A stretch of DNA of 64,000 nt from Acanthamoeba castellanii str. Neff (lineage: Eukaryota; Discosea; Longamoebia; Acanthamoebidae), in assembly GCF_000313135.1 (NCBI RefSeq), contig NW_004457252.1, positions 109,437 through 173,436 of the forward strand, written 5' to 3'. The notes beneath the pieces were generated by a model that was given only the letters and a program-made list of their open reading frames with translations, was not told the DNA's origin and did no database searches. Position numbers and translations under genes: made by a program. Below are positions 25,023-32,875 of the stretch, piece after piece (position 1 is the first letter of the stretch; every line of letters starts with the position of its first letter).

Positions 25023-27197
25023 ACACACACACCATCACATACACACGCCACACAGGACATTGATGTTCATTCTCTCTTTCTCTTCTCTCTTTTGGCTGCA
25101 GCGGGAGGAGCACGGAATCCTGAGTTGGCAAATGGAGGGAATGCCCGAGCTGGTCCACTTGATCCCCGACCACCTCGTACGTGTGAGCGACACCACCACC
25201 ACCACCACCACCACCACCACCACCACCACCACCACCACCACCACCACCACCACCACCACCCAGCTCGAATTCCATCCATACATACCCCTCATGTGATCTC
25301 CTCCTCCCGCAGGCCGACCCCGATCACCACCGCCCAGCGCAAGAAGAAGGCCCGGAACGTCAACACCATCGACCGCCCAAGTGTGCAACAGCGGCGCAGG
25401 AATGCCACGGGGGTCTCATGTACTGCCGCCTCCCCTCCAACTGTCATACATCTATCCCCATTCCAACTCGTGGCCCGCGCGACACAGATTGGACGCGAGC
25501 CGGAACTGGGAGGTGGTGTGCTGGCCTCCCGCCCAGGTGCCCCACCTGCACGAGCCCTCTTCCGCCTCCTTGGACTGGGTACGTATCATGTTGTCCTCTC
25601 CTTTTCCTCGCGGTGACGTAGATTCACACCCCGCCACTCACATCGCAACGCCACGGGTTCGCATACACACGCCACACGCCACACGCCACACACGCCACAC
25701 ACGCCACACACGCCACACACCACACACACACACACTCTCTCTCTTCTCACATCAGGATTCGGTGCGGGTTTTCGAGTACGTGGACGGGGTGACCCTGTCT
25801 CTGTTTTACTACGCTGGCCAATGGCGGGTCTCCAGCCCCGGTATGTTGCATTCCCACGCGTTCCACATTCCTCACCCGCTTTTCGGTCCTGTTGTGGGCC
25901 TCTGTCTGACAGCAATCCGTGATCTGCTTTTTTTAATTGTTGACCTCAGGGGATGCCGATGCGTCGCGCGAGGCGTTTCCAGGGCTGGAGGAGCCCCTGC
26001 AGGACGCCTTCTGGCATCTGTGGCGGGCATTGGGCTACTCCCTCCCGCCAGCTGACGACGGCGACACCACGACCACCACCCGCCGGTACACCACCATCAC
26101 ACATCTCCTGATGTGCGAGTGCGCGGTTTGTTTTTTAAGCAACAGCGCGTGCAGAAGTGTGTACACGTTCGTGATGACGCTGCGACGGCTCCGGTTCATC
26201 ACACGGCCGGTGGTGGACGACCTCCTGCTGACGGGCGTGCGAGACATGGCCACCATGCGCGAGCTCGAACCCGCCGCCATCGCCGTGCGTGCTACATCCC
26301 TCCCAATTCCCCCCCCCCTCACTTTGCATTCCACGTCGACAATCGTGCCGAACGCAGGCCGAGCGGGGATGGCACAGCGCCCGCGAGTTCACGGACCTGA
26401 CCCCGGCGCAGGCTCGGGAGGAGGTGAAAACCACCAACCCGCTCTTGCGTGCCGGCTACCTGTTCGTCGATGCCCGGTACCCGTCCGCCTCCCATACGAC
26501 ACGACACGTCACACATACACGACACGACACGGCACGGCACGGCACGGCACGGCACGACACGACACGACACGACACGACACGACACGACACGACACTCGTG
26601 TGCGTGCGCTTCTCTTCTTCCATTTCGCCCACATTTGTGTTTTCATTTGGAAATGCAAGGTTGGGCCGGGCGAAGGCGATGAACCCGCTCCACGTGTGGC
26701 TGCAGTGGACGGCGCCCCTGGTGCCTTCGTCCCCGGCGCCCCTCGTGCTCTCGCCCGTCCTCCCCGACGAACGGCGCCTCGGCGAGTCCATCCGCTACCT
26801 GGGCCTCCGGCGCACACGCCTCTTCCTCGCCCACTGGCCCCAATTTGCCCCCGTGCGTTTCCCCTGTGTGTCATGTGTGTGTGTCGTGTCGTGTGTGTTG
26901 CTAGGAATGTTGTAATATATGTGGCTGACGGTGTTGAGGCGACAGGAGGTGGAGGCGCTGGTGGAGGAGCACGAAGTCCTGTGTCGCGCGATCGACGAGG
27001 CCTACGACCGCGTGCGCGCGGTGGCCGACCTGCGTGCCTTCTCGCGGGAGGTGCGCGGGTGGTGGTGCGGCTGGGTGCTGCTCATCCTCCGCAAGCAGCC
27101 GTTCCGCTCCGCGCGCGACTACCTGGCCCTGTGCCCCGCGCGCGACTACTGGTCCCTCCGCGGCCAGCACGCGCGGGCCGTGGCGCCCCTCTCTTGA
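23420..27197 (+). CDS. Nucleotidyltransferase domain fused to a degenerate T4 Rnl1-like RNA ligase domain
   Basis: About 14 exons and perhaps 700 residues, from the ATG at 23420 to the TGA at 27195-27197. The first exon shows a pol-beta-type nucleotidyltransferase signature, AYAWGSRVYGTARPTSDWDV, with the usual G-S and D-x-D; DALECAFLPP (23836-23889) fits the later acidic strand. From about 25300 the protein follows the Rnl1 layout: ECHGGL-ILDASRNWEVV, SASLDW, then RVFEYVDGVTLSLFYYAGQW, LLLTGVRDMATMREL, LLRAGYLFVDAR, LGRAKAMNP and a helical C-terminal part. In active ligases the motif reads EKxDG; here it is EYVDG, so Tyr replaces the AMP-accepting Lys. The motif III Glu, the motif IV Glu (EGYV becomes AGYL) and one motif V Lys are also changed. 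Ligase activity is therefore unlikely, while the nucleotidyltransferase half keeps its signature. The intron between the ECHGG and RNWEVV parts (donor GTACTG, acceptor GACACAG) is my inference. The function is unknown; RNA repair or RNA binding is a guess from family. Confidence 0.7.
24973..25020. repeat. (CA)n microsatellite, intronic
   Basis: CA run inside an intron of the NTase-ligase gene, followed by degenerate CACA-rich sequence and a CTGCAG acceptor near 25100. Confidence 0.9.
25192..25260. repeat. (ACC)n trinucleotide repeat, intronic
   Basis: About 23 near-perfect ACC units just after the GTACGTGTG donor of the exon encoding PELVHLIPDHL. Placed in an intron because the flanking splice sites keep the Rnl1-like frame only if it is removed. 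Confidence 0.85.
26518..26595. repeat. (GACAC/GGCAC)n pentamer repeat, intronic
   Basis: Tandem pentamers GACAC with an inner block of GGCAC, inside the intron after the exon encoding AGYLFVDAR. The two-block pattern suggests spread of a point variant through the array. Confidence 0.85.
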
Positions 27198-27237
27198 AGA
27201 GTGTGCCTCCACCCCCCCCCCCGGGTCGTGTGATGAT

Positions 27238-28781
27238 TCACTTGGTTGCGGCCCCGTTGATGGCCAGCCGGAACTGCTCGAGGATGAGAAACATGCAGGC
27301 CGCCGGCGGGATCGAGCGCGTCAGGTTCAGTCCGATCCCCTTGTACAGCCCTCGCACGCCCTCCGTGCTCACGATCTGCGCATCATCGTCATCACCATCA
27401 CCATCACCATCAGTAACAACAACAACAACAACAACATCATCTTCATCAACAACAGCGTCAGCGGTGCGCCCGGGAGTGGGGAGAGTACGTGTCGGGTGGC
27501 GTGTAGGACGCCGCGGTAGGGGCAGTTCTGCTGCTGGAGGACGGAGCGGAGGAGCTGGTAGGGGTAGGTGGCCACCAGGGCCAGCGTACGCGACCCGGCG
27601 CCGGCCAGCAGCTGCGCCCAGGCCGGGAACACCCCGCGCTCGTCCGTCAGCCTATACTTCATCTGCTCCACAGCGGCAAAGGGGGGGCGCGCGATCAGTA
27701 CGGTGGGGAAAGAACGCGGTCACACACACACGACACACGCACACGAAGGAGAGAGCGAGGCCGCGGCTCAATTACCTGATCGTAGGTGGCGAGCTGGAGG
27801 GCGCCGTCGACCACGCCCAACACGGAGATCAGCGTTCCCCGCCAGAGCCTGCGTTCCCCGCCAACGGTCTCAGAGTGAGTGCGAATACTGCACATCGACA
27901 CACACGACACACACGGCACACAACAGGCGCGTGGGTGAGTACCCGCGGATCCCCTGGGTGGCGATGATGCTCCTGGTCAGGGCCAGAAGAGAGGGCGCGG
28001 CGGCGGTCGGCGTGGGCGGCGCCGTGATGCGGCGCAGCTTGAGCACCCAGAACGGATTCACGATCACCGCACACGCCGCCCCGCTCACCGCCGCCGCCAC
28101 CAGATCGAATCCCATCGTCGGCCGCGGCGGCTTCAGCGACGCTGTTGTTGTTGTTGTTGTTGACGACGATGGTGACGATGAAGGTGATAACGATGAAGGA
28201 GGCGAAGTGGCGGGGAAGGTCTTGCGCAGGCGCGTGCGCAGGTGGTCGTAGAGGGCAAAGTAGAGGCCCATGTTGATGAAGATGCCCGTGGCGGTGGGCA
28301 CCACGCCGCGATAGAGGCCCCGCGCGCCCTCCGTGCGCGCCACGGCCGCCACGAGCCCCGCCAGCGATCGTTTGGCGCCCGCCGTCAGCTGGCCCACCTG
28401 CATGCGCGCCTCCACCGATTCTGCAGTCACCCCGCGACGGGGGTCCACCAGAGTGAGCAACGCTCTCGCTGCAGTGCGTGCGTGTGCGGTGGTGTGCGTG
28501 TGTGTGCGTGTGTGTGTGGTCGCGTACCGAGGGGGTAGAAGGCCACGCACACGATCAGTCCGGCAAGTGCACCGCCGCTCAGTTCAACCTTCCAGCTCTG
28601 CACACCGCCGGCGGTGAGTGAGGGGAAGTGAGTGGTGAGGGGGCAGGAGGGCGTGTACGGCGACGGGCCGGGGCTCGGCCGGCGGCGGTGGTGGCGGCGC
28701 CCCACTGTCGTCGCTGGCGCCGTTGGCGGCGTCGCGGCGCGATGTACGCTGTGGTCGGGCCTGTGGGGCTCGCACTTCCAT
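27238..28781 (-). CDS. Mitochondrial carrier, folate/FAD (SLC25A32/Flx1) type
   Basis: Six-helix inner-membrane metabolite carrier. The ATG is at 28779-28781 and the TGA at 27238-27240, with five introns. Three carrier repeats are visible. Repeat 1: [17 protein letters not shown] spliced to ESVEARMQV. Repeat 2: [18 protein letters not shown]. Repeat 3: [21 protein letters not shown]-x-WV-x-K and TYPYQ-x-xR are hallmarks of the folate/FAD/pyrimidine-nucleotide branch and closest to SLC25A32/Flx1, which moves folate or FAD into mitochondria (family knowledge; the substrate here is inferred). In repeat 1 the usual P-x-D/E-x-x-K/R reads P-L-E-S-V-E, so the charged partner is reversed. A Ser/Thr-rich insert (28140-28200) lies between repeats 1 and 2. 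The first 40 residues are Arg/Pro-rich and could act as a presequence. The stop lies only 40 bp from the stop of the facing upstream gene. Confidence 0.87.
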
Positions 28782-29314
28782 TGTTTTATGTGGTGGTGGT
28801 CCAAATGCAGCTGCTGCGTTCGCAGTGGTGCTGGTGGCAGTGGTGGGTGAAGGCTGTGTTTTGAGTCTATGGAGGTGGTGGGTCGGCGGGTGCTGGGTGT
28901 TTTGCACACGTGCGTCTTAAGCGGTTCGAGAAACTTTAGCTCTTCTCGTTTTCTCCTGATGGTGGCGGTGGTGGTGGTGGCGGCTGGCCACGGCTGGCCG
29001 CGTGGAGGCGGCATGGCGTGGGGGTTGCGTGGTCCCGGCAGCCTGCTGTTTTCCGCCTTCTTGTCAGTCAGGTTCCTCCTCAAACGCCTGCTACCTCCGA
29101 AAGAGAAAACGAGGAAGGAAAACAGGCCAACGGAAAATAGAAAGAAATAAAAAATAGGCCAACGGAAAATAGAAAGATACAAAAAACACGCGCGCCGAAT
29201 TCCATCACCAAACGGGGTAATTGTCGGCTTTGAGGACAATACAGGCCACGCGTGGTGACTGCTAATCGTCAGATCCCCATCATCAATCACTACAAAGACA
29301 ACCAAGCTAGAGAG
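28782..29314. promoter_or_regulatory. Divergent intergenic space, carrier / SOD, with tandem duplication
   Basis: 533 bp between divergent ATGs. GGT- and GTG-rich near the carrier, A-rich from 29100. Contains a 32-bp tandem duplication (listed separately) about 130-190 bp before the SOD ATG. No convincing ORF or RNA. It presumably holds both promoters. Confidence 0.4.
29124..29187. repeat. 32-bp tandem duplication in SOD upstream region
   Basis: Two adjacent 32-nt copies starting AGGCCAACGGAAAATAGAAA, at 29124-29155 and 29156-29187, differing at a few positions near the 3' end of the unit. Confidence 0.85.
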
Positions 29315-29933
29315 ATGGCGACCAAGACTGCTGTGTGCGTGCTGCGCGGGTTCGGAGATGCGGCTGTGGAGGGCACTGTGCGCTTTTCGCAGACGGCTGA
29401 TGACGAGCCAACGACGATCGATGTCGAGATCAAGGGCCTCAAGCCCGGCCCCCACGGCTTCCACGTCCACGAGTTCGGCGACAACACCAACGGCTGCGTG
29501 AGCGCGGGCGGCCACTTCAACCCCTTCGGCAAGAAGCACGGCGGACCCGACGATGAGGAGCGTCATGTTGGCGACCTCGGCAACGTCGTGGCCGACGAGA
29601 CGGGCGTGGCCCGCACCACCATCAAGGACAGGCTCGTCACCCTCGGCGGCCCCCACTCCATCATCGGCAGGACCATGGTCGTTCACGCCGATGAGGATGA
29701 CTTTGGCAAGGGTACTCTACCTCCCCCCTTCCAATCTCTACCATAATCCTTGGCTTGGCGCTGTAGAGTGGTTCCAAGTGAGGTGGATGATGATTCTACA
29801 TGATGAGAGCGTGCGTGGTATCACTGCTGACCGGCTCTTCTTGACTGTGTGGACAGGTGGCTTCGAGGATTCGCTGACGACTGGCCACGCTGGTGCTCGG
29901 CTGGCGTGCGGCGTCATCGGCCTCTCCAAGTAA
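29315..29933 (+). CDS. SOD1: Cu/Zn superoxide dismutase, cytosolic type
   Basis: Converts superoxide to oxygen and hydrogen peroxide. Two exons, 29315-29711 and 29857-29933, give 157 residues (usual about 153). I chose the ATG at 29315; the upstream in-frame GTG is ignored. All metal ligands are present: GFHVHEFGD (two Cu His), [20 protein letters not shown] (bridging His, Zn His pair), HVGDLGN (Zn Asp) and MVVHADEDD (fourth Cu His). The disulfide cysteines are in TNGCVSAGG and RLACGVIG, and the active-site Arg follows HAGA. No signal peptide is visible, so the protein should be cytosolic. The intron falls within the GKG-GFEDS loop codon. An AATAAA lies about 135 bp after the stop. Confidence 0.98.
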
Positions 29934-30281
29934 ACACCCCTTGCACCCCTCCTTCAAGCCCACCCTGTCCTCCAAAGCTCGCGGCGCTCGACCACGTGCG
30001 CGTGTGGGTGGTGGGCTGAACCACCACGTCGTGTGGTCCTACCAGTTGTGAACGCTTCTTGTTCGCAATAAACACACGCCTCACCTCACACCTCTCTCTT
30101 CTTCTTCTTTCCTCGTGGCCGCTCTTGGGGCAGGTTGGCCGAGTCCTCCCGCTTGTGAAGAAGGAACGTGAAGCGAAGGTGAAGAAGCACCAGCTCGAGT
30201 ACTAACAGCCAGCCCCAAAAATAATACGAATAAAAAAGGCGCCAAAAAGATTCCTACAACTACAAAAGAAGAGATCGAACG
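29934..30281. other. 3' region of SOD and leader of next gene
   Basis: 348 bp with no ORF of note. Holds the SOD poly(A) signal at 30067-30072 and an A-rich, pyrimidine-poor leader directly before the next ATG at 30282. Confidence 0.5.
30067..30072 (+). terminator. Poly(A) signal AATAAA of SOD
   Basis: Canonical AATAAA 134 nt after the SOD stop codon, followed by TC-rich sequence. Assigned by position. Confidence 0.5.
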
Positions 30282-31750
30282 ATGATGGAGGCCACCACGC
30301 ACCACTTGCTCGGCCCACGTAAAGAAGATGAAAAGAAAGAAGAAGGAGTGGTGGGCATCGTCAGCGTACTCGAGGAGCAGGTGCAGCAGCTCGAGCGGCT
30401 CGTGACGGGGCTCGTGGGCGAAGTGCGGGTGCTGCACCGCCAGCGCCGCCGCGACCTGCGCCAGGTGCAGCAGCTCGAGCTGCTCGTAGCGGGGCTCGTG
30501 GGCCAAGTGCGGGTGCTGCACCGCCTGCGCCGCCTCGACCTGCGCCAGGTGCGCCTCGGCATGGCCGCCCTGCGCGCCCCCCGCCCCCACCAGCCGCCGC
30601 GGCCGCCGCCAGCAGAGGAGGTGGCAGCAGCAGCAGGAGGCCATCAACAGCAGCCGACAGAAGCAGAAGCAGAACCCGAAACAAACGAAGCAGAAGCCGC
30701 ACCAACAATGGCGGATGCTGCAGTGCCCAAGAACAAGGAGGCCGACCAAAGCGATGCCGCCAACGTCAGCGTCGACGACACGAGTAGTAATAGCAGTAGC
30801 AGCAGCAGCAGCAGCACGCCGACTACATCGGTGGGGTCCTACTTCGCCTTTGCCACGGACGCCCCGTGGTACTCCTCGCCCCAGGCCCACGCCAACGACG
30901 ACGACGGCGCCTACGCTGCCCCGACGAGTACGACCACTACCGCCGCCGCCGCCGCCGCCGCCAACGAGGGGTACGCCACCGTCATCGATGATGACGATGA
31001 TGATGATTACGACGACGACGACGAGGATGGTGGCGTGCTGCCCACCATAATCGCCGGCATCACGTGGCCTTCTTCTCCCGACCCTCTCCTGCCCATGCTG
31101 GACCGCGACAGCGACCACGGGACCAACGAGGCGGAGAACGAAGACGACGACGAAGAGCGAGCGGAGATCCAGGAGCCCGAGCCCTCCGAATACCCTCCAG
31201 CACCCACGACCACCTCCACCACCACCACCACCAGCATCACTGGCAGCAGCGGCACCACCGCCACGGCTGCCGCTGCTGCCGCGCCCAGCAGCGAGGCGGT
31301 GGGAGTACTGGCGGCTGTAGAGGAGGAGGAGGACCACAGCACAGACGAGGCGGGAACGGCGGCGGGCAGGGAGGCGAGTGACGGGCACGACGAAAGCGAG
31401 TGGCGGGTGCTGATTTCTGTGGATGTGGACGGAGCGCAGCAGCAGCGGCGGCGGCGGCAGCGGTGGTCGGTTGGGGCGACCGCAGCAGACGACGACGACA
31501 GCAGCAGCAATGGGGAGGGAGACGGCGACAACGTCACTGGCGACGACGACGACGACGAAAAGACCGACGTCGAGAGTACCACGGACGAGATGGAGGGCAC
31601 GGACGAGGCCGAGGTGGACATCTACGGCCTGCAGTGCGCCGGCGATGAACCGCGGCATGACAGGAAGCGCAGCCGCGAACCGGAGCAGCGCCCCAAGAAG
31701 CCGCCGCCGCGCGTGAACAAAGGCGGCGGCGATGGCGACGGCGACGACAA

Positions 31751-31816
<66 letters not shown>

Positions 31817-32333
31817 AGGAGGCGATGAGCAGGAAACGGAGGAGAAGAGCCCGAAGATGAAGAGGCGGAGAGGGAGGCCGAGGAAGTGGGATTCGACCGG
31901 CAAGGCCAAGAAAGAGAAGAACGAAAAGAAGAACGTAGTGAAGAAGAAGAACGAAGCGAAGAAGGAGAAAGAGCGGGGAGAAGCGACGGGGGCCGCCGTG
32001 TGGCTGACCTCGAGCAAGGTCAAGTCGGTCACCGATTCCACGCGGCTCTCCTGGTGTCCCCAAAACGCGGTACGCGCTCTCCCGTTGTTTTTTAGAACCA
32101 TCATCGCCGATTGCAGCCTCACATTTTGATGTGTTGCAACACAACAGTTCTGTGATCGATATCATGTCTCTCCGTACTATATTGCTATGGTCTGGCGCCA
32201 CGACTCACGACTTCCTCTCTTCTTTGGGTGTTGCGTGCAGCCGTGCGCGAACTGCCTCAACTTCATCGCCGGGCTGGAGATGGGGAAGAAGCACGGCTCG
32301 CGCAAGCAGGCCTGCGCCTACCGAGACAATTAA
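30282..32333 (+). CDS. Acidic low-complexity protein with AT-hook, unknown function
   Basis: Two exons, 30282-32069 and 32241-32333, 626 residues; the first of two tandem ATGs is taken. No known family recognised. In order: a Lys/Glu start; a coiled-coil-like segment built from a 28-residue tandem duplication (unit starts VQQLERLVTGLVGEVRVLHR); Ala/Pro/Gln-rich and Ser/Thr-rich stretches; acidic blocks including a poly-Asp run from (GAC)n at 31728-31816; a basic stretch KRRRGRPRKW that matches an AT-hook; Lys/Glu-rich sequence; and a short C-terminal exon PCANCLNFIAGLEMGKKHGS followed by RKQACAYRDN with three cysteines. The AT-hook, acid blocks and Lys clusters suggest a nuclear chromatin-associated protein (inference). 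The ordered ends and disordered middle argue that it is a real gene despite low complexity. Confidence 0.7.
30381..30548 (+). repeat. 84-bp in-frame tandem duplication (coding)
   Basis: Two 84-nt copies, 30381-30464 and 30465-30548, each coding a 28-residue amphipathic unit, differing at only a few bases. The high identity implies a recent duplication or conversion. Confidence 0.9.
31728..31816. repeat. (GAC)n coding repeat, poly-Asp
   Basis: GAC/GGC units becoming pure GAC at about 31770-31816, in frame, encoding an Asp/Gly then poly-Asp tract. Confidence 0.9.
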
Positions 32334-32524
32334 TTAAGAGCGGCGAGTCACTCCCCGCTGCCATCTCCGGAGGGTACCCACCACCTCCGGTGCACATGGC
32401 TGCAGTGCTCCCCTTTAGGCCGCAGCAAGGGTTGCAAATAAATTATTGTTATTCTATTTATTTGCAACTCTTGTGTTGTGCAATAAGAGAGGATGCTGTG
32501 CAGTGGTGCTGCAAGGGGGAGAGC

Positions 32525-32540
32525 NNNNNNNNNNNNNNNN
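32525..32540. other. Assembly gap (16 N)
   Basis: Unresolved bases 12 nt beyond the 3' end of the 5S rRNA gene. The true gap length is unknown. Confidence 0.99.
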
Positions 32541-32547
32541 AAGAGGG

Positions 32548-32552
32548 AAAAA
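32548..32552 (-). terminator. RNA polymerase III terminator (T5) of 5S rRNA
   Basis: Five T residues on the minus strand directly after the GTATCC 3' end of the 5S gene, the usual Pol III stop. Confidence 0.8.
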
Positions 32553-32670
32553 GGATACGGCACGGTGGATTCCCGGGTGGTCGCCCACCCCAGTACTAAC
32601 ACCGCCTGACGCAGCTTAACTTCGCTGTTCGGATGGGAAGCGGTGCTTTCTGCGCAGTATGGCCGTATCC
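32553..32670 (-). rRNA. 5S ribosomal RNA
   Basis: On the minus strand, 118 nt start GGATACGGCCATACTGCG and end GTGCCGTATCC. The ends pair as helix I (GGATACGGC with GCCGTATCC). The universal 5S core is present (CCCATCCGAACAGCG, AAGTTAAGC), and GTACTGGGGTGGGCGACC fits the helix IV/V region. The internal Pol III control region (box A and box C part) lies within these. It looks intact, and closely like the Acanthamoeba 5S sequence as I recall it. A T5 terminator follows. Only one copy is seen, between two protein genes. Confidence 0.95.
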
Positions 32671-32875
32671 GATGGTCACTCACCTCTCTTCCGCCATCAC
32701 CCAGGCACATCGCCAGGCACCACATGCAGTAGCGCTGACAGCATCTCCGTGAGCCCTGCTTCCATCAAGCCATGAACACCTCCGTTGAGCACACGGTTGT
32801 GATGCAAGGGGGTATTGTTTTCTCCAAGCTTGCTTCTGTGATCTGGGGAAGACACGGGAGGGGGGAGGGGGCTGG
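32671..32875. other. Spacer between 5S rRNA start and CTR9 stop
   Basis: 205 bp upstream of the 5S gene and downstream of CTR9. No ORF, repeat or clear poly(A) signal seen. Confidence 0.5.

Noticed and set aside
28915..28945. GGTTCGAGAA-like sequence resembling a tRNA T-loop
   Set aside because: No D-arm, anticodon stem or acceptor pairing could be found around it on either strand.
29252..29314. Upstream GTG start extending Cu/Zn SOD by 21 residues as a targeting peptide
   Set aside because: GTG is not a usual nuclear start, and the ATG at 29315 gives the normal SOD1 length and N-terminus.
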